Below are positions 1 to 7,480 of a DNA stretch of 34,832 nucleotides, piece after piece. The position numbers and the translations under genes are program-made. How positions within the stretch are numbered: the stretch's first letter is position 1; each line of letters opens with the position of its first letter. The DNA lies in contig JBGPKL010000042.1 in the NCBI GenBank assembly GCA_041485885.1, positions 1-34,832 on the forward strand, read 5' to 3'. Source of the stretch: JACQFZ01 sp041485885 (lineage in GTDB: Bacteria; Pseudomonadota; Gammaproteobacteria; Acidiferrobacterales; Sulfurifustaceae). The notes below the pieces were generated by a model. The model ran no database searches. It was not told where the DNA came from and saw only the letters and a program-made list of their open reading frames with translations.

Positions 1-1494
1 ACAGAAGAAGAGATACACCGGACACGCCAGCAGGCTCGCCAACAGAAACGGACCTTGGGCGAACGGCGCCTCGCGGCCCAAGAACGACACGCGCGCCACG
101 CGACCGTTGTCGCCGGGGGGCGTTCGATCGCCGACGATGACCAGCAGCTCGCCGCGATCGATTTTCTCCTGAAGCAGCATCGCCGTCTCCGGACCGATGG
201 TGGACACCGGAATCAGGTTGACGCCGAAGCCGTCGTTCGTGCGCGCGAGCAGCCGATTGAAGCGGCGCGCGTGCTCAGTGTAAACGACGGCGTTGACCGT
301 TCGATAGCCGCCGAAATGCGCGAGCGCGCGCGACATCTCCCAGTTCCCGAGGTGAGCGCCGATCAGCACGGCGCCGCGACCCGACGCGATCAGCGCGTCC
401 AATTCCGCTCGATTGGGAAACTCCACCTGCGAGTGATCCACGTCGCCGAGCCACGCCGCGACTTTGTCCAGCGTGGATTCGCCGAACGCAAACAGATGCC
501 GCCAGGTATCGCGCCAACCGGGCGGTTGCGGAAGCGCCGGGCTTGGGCCGGCGTGTTCGTAAAGCCGCCGCAGATAGAGCTTTGACGCGACACGCGCCTG
601 GCGGTGCACGACCAAAAAATATCCGACGATCGGATATAGCAACGCGCGCAACGCGCGGCGACCGAAGATCCGGTAAAAAGCAAAGACGATCTGCAGGCCG
701 AGATAACCGCCGCGCTCGTCGAGTCGCGCCCAATGGGTAGCGGCGGGCTGGCGCGACAGCGAGACTTTACGCCACAGCAGCATCGGCAATCGCCACAACA
801 TCCCGGCGATGAGGAGCAGATGCGTGCGACATATTCTGAGATTGTCGCGCAGCATGTCGAAGTGCGAGACCCCGCCGCGCGGATAGGTGACGCGCGTCGG
901 CAAACTGATGACCGGTGCGCCGGCCCACGCCAGCCGCACGATCATCGCGGTATCGAAGTCCATACGCGTCGGCAACCGGTGGGTGTCGATGAGCTTGACG
1001 GTCCGCGCCAATGGATAAAGACGAAACCCGCACATCGAATCTTTGATCGCAAGCGACAGCGTCTCGACCCAAACCCACACGTGCGACAAATAGCGGCCGT
1101 ACAACCGCACCTTCGGGATGGACGAGTCGTAAATCGGTTGGCCGCTGATGACCGCCTCGGGATGATCGTGCGCGACGCCGATAAACCGAGGAACGTCGCG
1201 GGCGTCGTGCTGACCGTCCGCGTCGATTTGCAACGCGTGAGTAAAACCGTCACGCCATGCTTGGCGCAAGCCGTGCACCACCGCCGCGCCCTTGCCCTCA
1301 TTGCGCGGCAGCCGAAGCAACCGAACGAGCGGCTCCGCCGCGGCAAGCGCGGCGAGTTGCTGTTGGGTCGCGGGGTCGCTGCCGTCGTCCACCAAATAAA
1401 TGGGCAGCCGATAGTCGCGCAGTCCCGCAACGGTGGCGCGAACCGGACCGCCGTGGTCATACACCGGAATGATCACGCAAGGTTGAATCGTCAT
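1..1494 (-). CDS. Glycosyltransferase family 2 - lysophospholipid acyltransferase fusion (partial, C-terminus outside window)
   Basis: The minus-strand frame is open without a stop from ATG 1494 to the window edge (498 codons seen). Residues 1-210 are a GT-A glycosyltransferase: VDDGSD at 35-40 and the metal-binding DADGQHD at 91-97. A hydrophobic stretch follows (about 223-241). From about 260 there is an LpxL/HtrB-like acyltransferase with the catalytic H-x4-E motif in HLGNWE (H381). The start overlaps the dehydratase stop by 4 bp (ATGA), so the two are probably translationally coupled. Such fusions occur in aryl polyene clusters, where they are thought to attach the polyene to a glycolipid-type membrane anchor; that role is inferred here. 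The end of the acyltransferase domain is missing only because the window stops. Confidence 0.88.
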   Translation of the reverse strand, partial: MTIQPCVIIPVYDHGGPVRATVAGLRDYRLPIYLVDDGSDPATQQQLAALAAAEPLVRLLRLPRNEGKGAAVVHGLRQAWRDGFTHALQIDADGQHDARDVPRFIGVAHDHPEAVISGQPIYDSSIPKVRLYGRYLSHVWVWVETLSLAIKDSMCGFRLYPLARTVKLIDTHRLPTRMDFDTAMIVRLAWAGAPVISLPTRVTYPRGGVSHFDMLRDNLRICRTHLLLIAGMLWRLPMLLWRKVSLSRQPAATHWARLDERGGYLGLQIVFAFYRIFGRRALRALLYPIVGYFLVVHRQARVASKLYLRRLYEHAGPSPALPQPPGWRDTWRHLFAFGESTLDKVAAWLGDVDHSQVEFPNRAELDALIASGRGAVLIGAHLGNWEMSRALAHFGGYRTVNAVVYTEHARRFNRLLARTNDGFGVNLIPVSTIGPETAMLLQEKIDRGELLVIVGDRTPPGDNGRVARVSFLGREAPFAQGPFLLASLLACPVYLFFC

Positions 1495-1838
1495 ACGCGC
1501 GCGCCGAAGAACGCGATCCCCGAGGAATATTTGGCGGTCGAGTTGTCGTAAACAAAATCAAGCCGCGATTTGCTCTCGTCAAACTGTAGCGTCAGCGTAA
1601 GCTCTATGTTCGGCCGAACGATGCGATGGAATTTCAGATTCTCCAATCGCTGACAAGCGCGGGGGCAGTCGAAGTAGCGTCGCGCGAACTCGATCGCCCA
1701 GTGTACTTGCACAATGCCGGGCAGGATCGGCCAGCCCGGGAAATGATCCGCGAAGTACGCGAGCTCGGGAGCGATACGAAACCTAAGCCGCACCGCGGCG
1801 TCCTCACGCGATTCATCGATCAGGTCGGGTCGGTACAT
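1491..1838 (-). CDS. ApeI/FabZ-like 3-hydroxyacyl-ACP dehydratase (hotdog fold)
   Basis: A 115-residue single hotdog domain. The block HFPGWPILPG (32-41) is the FabZ/FabA active-site signature, with catalytic His32. In FabZ the partner acid lies 14 residues after this His; here that position is His46 (in VQVHWA), and the nearest acid is Glu50. This suggests an atypical catalytic pair of the ApeI kind, which is my inference. It would remove water from ACP-bound 3-hydroxyacyl chains during polyene elongation. The start at 1838 has an AAGGA Shine-Dalgarno sequence that overlaps the upstream ligase stop codon, and the stop overlaps the next gene by 4 bp. Confidence 0.85.
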   Translation of the reverse strand: MYRPDLIDESREDAAVRLRFRIAPELAYFADHFPGWPILPGIVQVHWAIEFARRYFDCPRACQRLENLKFHRIVRPNIELTLTLQFDESKSRLDFVYDNSTAKYSSGIAFFGARV

Positions 1839-1847
1839 CGCGCTTCC

Positions 1848-3230
1848 TTAGTCGAGTCCCGAGAACAGCGCCGCCAACGCGGCGGATGAAATCTTGCCTC
1901 GGTCGTTGTGCGGCATCGCTTCCACGAAACGCCAGCGTCGCGGCAACAGGGACGGTTCATAATATTGGCTCAGAAAGCGCTTTAGTTCACCGCTAATCTG
2001 CCTTTTCCCGTCATCTCGCAGCCGCTCCCGCCCCGCGGCCGTGAGGACCAGCACGGCGCCGAGCACTTGGCGCTTGCCTTCGAGCACGGCGACTCCGGCT
2101 TCCGCGACCCACGAATGCGCGGTGAGACGCTGTTCGACTTCCGGCAGCGAGAGCCGCTTTTCCTCAATTTTTACGATGCGATCCGATCGGCCGAGCAAGA
2201 GGAACCGGCCGTCGTCGAGAAGCTGAGCGGTGTCCGCCATGGCGAACCACGCATCGCCTCCGATAAAAGGGGAACGAACCTGCAACGTACTGTCCGCCCC
2301 CACGCGCACATCCACGCGTGGAGACGGCGTCCACGCTTGCGAGTCCGCCGCGTCGCTTTGGACACGCCAGCCGATGCCGCCGGTCTCGCTGCTGCCATAG
2401 ACCTCCGTCGGCGCGGAACCGAGCGCGCGTGCGTATGCCGCCGCGGTGGCGGCCGACAACGGGCCGCCAGAGGAAAAAATCGCCGCCGTATGCGGCGCGA
2501 GCGCCGTAAGGTCCATGAGCTCGGGCCAACGGCTGAGCTGCGCCGGGCTCGATACGACCACGGCTCGGCCAAACTTCCGTAGACGTTGTAGCAATTCGTC
2601 CGGACCGCTGCAGGGAATCGCGTCGAACGGACGTTGCGCGCGCAGCGGCCACAACAATCGAAACAGCAGCCCATATATATGATGGTGGGGCACCGTGCTA
2701 ATGACGGCGGCCGTTCCGAGCTCCTTGCCCCAAAGCGCCTCGAGCACATCGACCTCGATGGTGAGTTGATGAGGATGTTTAGGAACTCGCTTCGGCGTGC
2801 CCGTCGTACCGGAGGTGTAAAGGTCGATGACGGCGGTATTCGGGATGATCGATTCCGCAGATGCTTCCGCTCGCAGGGATTGTACGGCGAGGCGCGCGCT
2901 GTTCTTACCGGCCTCCTGGTCGACGGTATCGACGATCCGGCCTTCCGCCTCCGCATCGAACGACGCGAGCGTGCCGGGCTGAAAGTTCGGCGGAATGATC
3001 AACCGCTTTCCGGCGTACAGAGCGGCAAAGAATCCACAAAGAAAATAAAACGCATCCTCGCAACAAAGCAGCCAGCTATGCTCGTGTCGGTGCCGAAGTT
3101 CGGTCGCTAAGGCGCCTACGTGCGCGTCGAACTCCGCGCGCGAGATCCCTTGGTCGTGACGGTAAGCCACCGCGTGATCGAATCGCGGCCGCAATGTCGA
3201 CGGCGTTGTGGCCGGAACCGTATTTTTCAC
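1848..3230 (-). CDS. Acyl-AMP ligase (AMP-dependent synthetase/ligase), aryl-polyene type
   Basis: A 460-residue ANL-superfamily enzyme. The nucleotide-binding loop YTSGTTGTPK lies at about 138-147; YGSSETGG in the middle is the A5 motif, and the C-terminal NDRGKIS carries the A10 lysine. It would activate an aryl or acyl acid as adenylate for loading onto one of the two ACPs encoded upstream. I place the start at GTG 3230: AGGAGG sits 7 nt upstream and the GTGA overlap with the membrane-protein stop is typical of this operon. The frame also allows an upstream start at 3272, which would add 14 residues. The protein is shorter than acetyl-CoA synthetases, as is usual for ApeH-like ligases. Confidence 0.87.
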   Translation of the reverse strand: MKNTVPATTPSTLRPRFDHAVAYRHDQGISRAEFDAHVGALATELRHRHEHSWLLCCEDAFYFLCGFFAALYAGKRLIIPPNFQPGTLASFDAEAEGRIVDTVDQEAGKNSARLAVQSLRAEASAESIIPNTAVIDLYTSGTTGTPKRVPKHPHQLTIEVDVLEALWGKELGTAAVISTVPHHHIYGLLFRLLWPLRAQRPFDAIPCSGPDELLQRLRKFGRAVVVSSPAQLSRWPELMDLTALAPHTAAIFSSGGPLSAATAAAYARALGSAPTEVYGSSETGGIGWRVQSDAADSQAWTPSPRVDVRVGADSTLQVRSPFIGGDAWFAMADTAQLLDDGRFLLLGRSDRIVKIEEKRLSLPEVEQRLTAHSWVAEAGVAVLEGKRQVLGAVLVLTAAGRERLRDDGKRQISGELKRFLSQYYEPSLLPRRWRFVEAMPHNDRGKISSAALAALFSGLD

Positions 3231-3796
3231 CGTGCCGCCTCCTGCGAGAGAAAGTGACGACGGACCAGCCATTCGCCGAAAAACAACGCTCCCATCAAAC
3301 CGTACGCGATGAAACCGTTATATAGCGTCCAAACTTCGCGCGTCGCAAAGAGCGCCGTGTACGTGGCTACCAACCCGTTGCATACAAAGAAGACACACCA
3401 TACTAAAGTGAGGCGCCGGGTATAACGGATGGCGTCCGCGGATAGGACGCTCTCCTCAAGCCGCGCGAACCGTTCGATCATGCTTGGGGGATGCCACAGG
3501 GTGTAGGCGAAGACACCGAGAACGATGAGATTGAGTAGCGCGGGATAGAGGCGCAGCAACCATTCGTCGTTCGACCACCAAACCGCGGCGACAAACGAAG
3601 CGGTCAACACCAACACGATCCAGCCGACTCCGTCGAACGCCGCGGCGAAACGGCCGGCGTTTTTCCGGTAACGCAGACCCAGCAAGACGAAAAGCGCTAC
3701 GCCCAAGTATTTCGCCTCGACGTACTCGAGAGCGACATACACGACGAGCGGGTAAACAACGAATAGTAGCGCGCGTATCGCCGGACCCCAGCGCAT
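3227..3796 (-). CDS. COG4648-like integral membrane protein of aryl polyene clusters
   Basis: A 189-residue, strongly hydrophobic protein with about five to six membrane segments (for example around 5-25, 30-43, 56-75, 80-100, 128-150 and 160-178). No catalytic motif is visible. Proteins of this size and profile (COG4648, annotated as ketosynthase-associated membrane proteins) are regular members of aryl polyene clusters, but their function is unknown. It lies 16 nt after the ACP gene and overlaps the ligase start by 4 bp. The family assignment rests on the hydrophobic profile and on gene context more than on diagnostic residues. Confidence 0.75.
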   Translation of the reverse strand: MRWGPAIRALLFVVYPLVVYVALEYVEAKYLGVALFVLLGLRYRKNAGRFAAAFDGVGWIVLVLTASFVAAVWWSNDEWLLRLYPALLNLIVLGVFAYTLWHPPSMIERFARLEESVLSADAIRYTRRLTLVWCVFFVCNGLVATYTALFATREVWTLYNGFIAYGLMGALFFGEWLVRRHFLSQEAAR

Positions 3797-3812
3797 GAAG
3801 CAGGCCGGGGCG

Positions 3813-4103
3813 TCAGTTCGAGTAGAGCCGTTGGATGGCGAGAACGACGTCGCTCACCGTGCGCACGGTCTTGAACTCTTCGGGTCGAATGCGCTTGCCG
3901 GTCAGCTCTTGCAGCTTGATGGCGAGATCGACGCCATCGATGCTGTCGAGATCGAGATCTTGGAACAGACGCGCTTGCGGCACGATGCGGTTTTCTTCGA
4001 TCTCGAAGGCTTCCATCAAAATAGCCTTGAGCCGATCGTAGATTTGCTCGTCGGTGAGTACCACGGTTTGCACCTCGGTGCTGTTACTGGCAGCGCTAGA
4101 CAT
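3813..4103 (-). CDS. Acyl carrier protein (second ACP of the operon)
   Basis: A 96-residue acidic ACP. Ser54 in the DLDLDSIDGVD motif is the expected 4'-phosphopantetheine site. I chose ATG 4103 because it overlaps the preceding ACP stop by 8 bp (ATGTCTAG) and gives a normal ACP length; the longer upstream frame would run through the other ACP gene. It would carry starter or growing polyene chains for the ligase, ketosynthases and dehydratase. Tandem ACP genes are standard in aryl polyene clusters. Confidence 0.9.
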   Translation of the reverse strand: MSSAASNSTEVQTVVLTDEQIYDRLKAILMEAFEIEENRIVPQARLFQDLDLDSIDGVDLAIKLQELTGKRIRPEEFKTVRTVSDVVLAIQRLYSN

Positions 4104-4359
4104 TGCCGCGCTCCTGCAGCAACTGCGCCAACGTGCTGACGGATCGGAAATAAGTCTTGATCCGCGGATCGTCCGCTTCCAGCCTGAGCCCGTATTTGCG
4201 CCGCAAGGCGACGCCGAGCTCAAGGGCGTCGATCGAGTCGAGCCCGAGACCCTCGTTTCCGAACAACGGCGCCTCGCCGTCTATTTCCTCGGGAACCATG
4301 TCTTCAAGATTCAGCGCCTCGACGATCAATTGCTTGATTTCTAGATGCAGGTCGCTCAT
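4096..4359 (-). CDS. Acyl carrier protein (first ACP of the operon)
   Basis: An 87-residue ACP with Ser42 in GLGLDSIDALE as the 4'-phosphopantetheine site. The helices around it are acidic and of typical length. The start lies 56 bp inside the 3' end of the acyltransferase gene, an unusually long coding overlap, but ATG 4359 begins exactly at the usual ACP N-terminus. The downstream ACP begins 8 bp before its stop. The two ACPs are clearly different in sequence, which fits separate jobs such as starter loading and chain extension (inference). Confidence 0.9.
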   Translation of the reverse strand: MSDLHLEIKQLIVEALNLEDMVPEEIDGEAPLFGNEGLGLDSIDALELGVALRRKYGLRLEADDPRIKTYFRSVSTLAQLLQERGNV

Positions 4360-5170
4360 GGATGCGGATCTGCTCCGTGAAGTAGTGTTGCAAATTTTGG
4401 GTTAGTCGCCTGGCTGCCAAGGGTTCCGCTTCTCCGGCAGATACCCCCAATTCCCTTAGTTTAACAGGTGATCCCACTTCCAGCTTAATCCGAAAAGGCC
4501 GTCGGGCAATTTCCGATAGGCGGAAGCCCTTGGCCCAAACCGGTGGGTCGCACGTAATGATTACCCGCACGATTTCACATCGACTGCGCAGCGCGATTCG
4601 GGCCGCCCCGCGCTGGAACGCCAGTGGCTGTCCGGGAACGGAGCGGGTGCCCTCCGGAAAAATAAGCAATGGACCGCGCTGCACGATCGCCGCGGCGCAC
4701 TCTTCGACCAGCTGGTCGGGATCGGAGTTGCTGATATAGCCGGCTTCCCGCACAACCCCTCGAAAATATCGGCTATGCCACAGACCCTGTTTAACCACGC
4801 AGTCGGCATCCGGCATCAGTGCAAGCAAAACCACGACGTCCAAATAGGAAGGATGGTTGGCTAGGACCAGCTTATGCCGGCAATTCTGCAATATGTGAGT
4901 ATTGTGCATCTCTAGGATCATTGTTCCTGTCGAGCGGAAGATCGTCACCAGAGTGGCGAAGCAACTACGCACTAGACGACGGGCACGTCGGCGATGGGCG
5001 TCCGGCCCACCGGGAAAGAGGCGCATCGTCGGAAACACGACTAGCGTGAAAAAAATCCCGCCGATGCCGAAAGCGGCGAAGGACGCGGCTACAACGCCGA
5101 GGCGCCAGAAGTAGCGAGCCGAGTGAATTCGCGAAGGAGGATTCTCGGCGCCCGAATAGCTAGGCGGCAT
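4304..5170 (-). CDS. 1-acyl-glycerol-3-phosphate-type acyltransferase (LPLAT family)
   Basis: A 288-residue PlsC-like acyltransferase. It has an N-terminal membrane segment (about 25-48), the catalytic N-H-x4-D motif in NHPSYLD (H106, D111) and the substrate-binding FPEGTR block at 171-176. It is likely to acylate a membrane lipid that anchors the cluster product; the acceptor cannot be told from sequence. It overlaps the upstream CLF-like gene by 11 bp and the downstream ACP gene by 56 bp. It is distinct from the LpxL-type domain of the fusion at the left edge, so the operon encodes two unrelated acyltransferases. Confidence 0.87.
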   Translation of the reverse strand: MPPSYSGAENPPSRIHSARYFWRLGVVAASFAAFGIGGIFFTLVVFPTMRLFPGGPDAHRRRARRLVRSCFATLVTIFRSTGTMILEMHNTHILQNCRHKLVLANHPSYLDVVVLLALMPDADCVVKQGLWHSRYFRGVVREAGYISNSDPDQLVEECAAAIVQRGPLLIFPEGTRSVPGQPLAFQRGAARIALRSRCEIVRVIITCDPPVWAKGFRLSEIARRPFRIKLEVGSPVKLRELGVSAGEAEPLAARRLTQNLQHYFTEQIRIHERPASRNQAIDRRGAES

Positions 5171-5906
5171 CGGCTACGCTCCAATCCCATACGCATCGTT
5201 CACCCCGCCAACTCGCCGCCGGCTCCCTTGCCATCCACGCACGGAGGAAGGCGAGCGACTGCATTTCGGGCGCTGGGTCACCGGCGTCGGCGGGCCGCCG
5301 TCCCACCCGCAAGGAAATCGACGCATCGCGTGAAATCAGCAACGCCAGCGCGTGCGGACACTCGTTGGCGCGAACGAGCGAGCGGTATTCAGTCGGCGCG
5401 GGCTCTTCCGCGTAGATGAGCAGCACGGTGCGCCCGGAATCGAGCTGCCATTGGCTGGCCGCTTCCAGCAAACCATATGCGAAGCTTTCCTCTCCCGCCG
5501 CGACGGCGACACTCGGGGATCGATCGCGACGCACGATGGAATGAATCCCAGCAACCGCGTTGTGGACCGACAAGGAAAAATCCGTCGGAGACAAGTCATG
5601 ACCGCGACCGAGCTCGTGCAACATAGCCACCGTGCGATGCAGCTCGCCGTGGCGTGACGCCACAACGGTGCGATCAGCCGTGCGTCCCTGCAAACAGGCA
5701 TTCGCGACGTGCAGCACCATCCGCGCGGCCCGGCTGAGACGTCGACGCATGAGGGGATCGACGAACCCGAGTGAGGGCGATCCCTCACGCGACGGTACGG
5801 CCTGCCCAGCGGCCCACGCGCTCCACGCCTGCTCGGACTCAAGGCCGGGGGCCCAAGCGGACCACGCCGCGATCGGCAAAACGAACTGTTGTCGCCGCTC
5901 CACCAA
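5160..5906 (-). CDS. Beta-ketoacyl synthase-like chain length factor (first gene of the operon)
   Basis: A 248-residue protein resembling the short ketosynthase N-terminal-like family (PF13723 type) of aryl polyene clusters. The segment SVHNAVAG (about 113-120) sits where ketosynthases carry the catalytic Cys region, and no Cys is there, so it is probably a non-catalytic chain-length factor. The frame has no ATG: the only starts after the in-frame stop are TTG 5906 and GTG 5903, preceded by a weak GGTGGA. Its start lies about 36 nt downstream of a good sigma70 promoter, making it the operon's first gene. The family call is by pattern and context. Confidence 0.75.
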   Translation of the reverse strand: MVERRQQFVLPIAAWSAWAPGLESEQAWSAWAAGQAVPSREGSPSLGFVDPLMRRRLSRAARMVLHVANACLQGRTADRTVVASRHGELHRTVAMLHELGRGHDLSPTDFSLSVHNAVAGIHSIVRRDRSPSVAVAAGEESFAYGLLEAASQWQLDSGRTVLLIYAEEPAPTEYRSLVRANECPHALALLISRDASISLRVGRRPADAGDPAPEMQSLAFLRAWMAREPAASWRGERCVWDWSVADAA

Positions 5907-5941
5907 TCCACCGTTACCCGCAGGCTCTAAAGCCGCGCGTC

Positions 5942-5970
5942 ATGATATGGGGCGGATACCCGCGTGACAA
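5942..5970 (-). promoter_or_regulatory. Sigma70-like promoter of the aryl polyene-type operon
   Basis: On the minus strand TTGTCA (5965-5970) and TATCAT (5942-5947) are separated by exactly 17 bp; each matches consensus at 5 of 6 positions. Transcription would start near 5935, about 30 nt before the first gene. Confidence 0.65.
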
Positions 5971-5986
5971 GCACGCTTAGTTGACG

Positions 5987-6011
5987 CGCTGGCGCCGAAT
6001 AGGCACCAGCG
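5987..6011 (-). terminator. Hairpin after gltA, possible terminator
   Basis: Two 10-nt arms, CGCTGGTGCC and GGCGCCAGCG on the minus strand, pair with one G-U wobble around a 5-nt loop, 19 bp past the gltA stop. No U-tract follows, so it may be a weak or Rho-assisted terminator or a 3' end stabiliser. It separates gltA from the downstream operon promoter. Confidence 0.45.
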
Positions 6012-6029
6012 GAATCAGGCAGCAAGGGT

Positions 6030-7334
6030 TTACTTGGAAGCGGTGCGGCGCACCGGCGAGGTGGGATAGTGACGTAACGTTCTTCCGACGTACAGTTGGC
6101 GCGGGCGATCGATGCCGTGCGACTCATGCTGGAGCTCGAGCCAGTGGCTCACCCAGCCGGCGGTGCGGCCGAGCGCAAACACCGCGGTGAACATGTTCGT
6201 CGGGAAACCCATGGCGCGCAACAGAATGCCGGAATAGAAGTCGACGTTCGGATAGAGCTTACGCTCGACAAAATATTCGTCCTTGAGCGCGATCTCCTCC
6301 AGGCGCATCGCCACCTCGAGCAAGGGATCGTCCTTGCCGATGTGCGACAACACCTTTTTGGCTTGCGCTTGGATCACGCGCGAGCGCGGATCGAAGTTGC
6401 GATACACGCGATGGCCGAAGCCCATGAGCCGGAAGGTATCGTCCTTGTCCTTCGCCCGGGCAAGCGCGCGCGGGATGTTCTGCACGCTGCCGATCTCGGT
6501 CAGCATCTTGAGCACAGCCTCGTTCGCGCCGCCGTGCGCGGGACCCCAGAGCGAGGCGATGCCGGCGGCGATGCAGGCGAACGGATTCGCGCCGGAGGAC
6601 GCGGCCATGCGCACGGTCGACGTAGAGGCGTTCTGCTCGTGATCGGCGTGCAGAATGAGGATCACGTCGAAGGCTTTGGACAATACCGGATCGACTGGAT
6701 ACTCGTCGGTCGGCCGTCCGAACATCATCTGCAGAAAATTCGCGCTGTAATCGAGCTTGCCGAGCGGATAGCGCTGCGGGCGGCCGATCGAATACGTGTA
6801 GCTCGCGGCGGCGATCATGGGCATCTTCGCGATCAGGCGGATGCCGGCGTGGACGCGATCGGCCGGGTTCTGAATATCCATGACATCGTGATAGAACGCC
6901 GAAAGCGCGCCCACGACGCCGACCATCACCGCCATCGGGTGCGCGTCGCGGCGGAAACCGCGATAGAACGACAGCACCTGTTCGTGCAGCAGATTGTGCG
7001 TCTTGAGGGAGATCTCGAACTTCGCCATCTCCTGGGCGTCGGGCAATTCGCCGAACATCAATAGATACGCCACTTCCATAAAGTGGCTGTGCTCCGCCAG
7101 CTCCTCGATCGGATAACCGCGGTAGAGCAGCACACCGGCGTCGCCGTCGACGAAGGTAATGGCGCTCCTGGTTGAGGCAGTGGCGCGGAAGCCCGGATCG
7201 AACGCCAGCAGACCGTGTTTATTGTAAAGCGGCTGGACATCGACCGCGGATGGCCCCAGCGTTCCGTCCAGTATCGGAAGGGCTTTCTCGCCCGGTGTCT
7301 CGCTAACGGTCACATTGAGATACTTCTGCGCCAT
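6030..7334 (-). CDS. gltA: Type II citrate synthase
   Basis: A 434-residue hexameric-type citrate synthase that condenses acetyl-CoA and oxaloacetate to citrate, the entry step of the TCA cycle in the cytoplasm. The catalytic triad is present: H267 (GPAHGGAN), H308 (GFGHRVY) and D365 (NVDFYSG). The N-terminal beta-domain typical of GltA is also there. I prefer ATG 7334 over GTG 7346 because AGGTGG lies 8 nt upstream of it. The gene is monocistronic: a 146-bp gap separates it from dacB, and a hairpin plus the polyene operon promoter lie downstream. Confidence 0.97.
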   Translation of the reverse strand: MAQKYLNVTVSETPGEKALPILDGTLGPSAVDVQPLYNKHGLLAFDPGFRATASTRSAITFVDGDAGVLLYRGYPIEELAEHSHFMEVAYLLMFGELPDAQEMAKFEISLKTHNLLHEQVLSFYRGFRRDAHPMAVMVGVVGALSAFYHDVMDIQNPADRVHAGIRLIAKMPMIAAASYTYSIGRPQRYPLGKLDYSANFLQMMFGRPTDEYPVDPVLSKAFDVILILHADHEQNASTSTVRMAASSGANPFACIAAGIASLWGPAHGGANEAVLKMLTEIGSVQNIPRALARAKDKDDTFRLMGFGHRVYRNFDPRSRVIQAQAKKVLSHIGKDDPLLEVAMRLEEIALKDEYFVERKLYPNVDFYSGILLRAMGFPTNMFTAVFALGRTAGWVSHWLELQHESHGIDRPRQLYVGRTLRHYPTSPVRRTASK

Positions 7335-7480
7335 GACGGGTCCCACCTTTCAAACAAACGACGAATTGAAAATCTACCTTCCCGCGCTGAATCTGCGAGC
7401 GGGAGGATCGACAAAAATACGACGAGGGGGAAGCCTAACCGTTGTCCTCGGCCCGAGCAATTAGCCGCTCATTGAATGTG

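Noticed and set aside
733..1551. Long plus-strand frame opposite the glycosyltransferase
   Set aside because: It is the antisense shadow of a GC-rich gene; the minus frame carries clear GT2 motifs.
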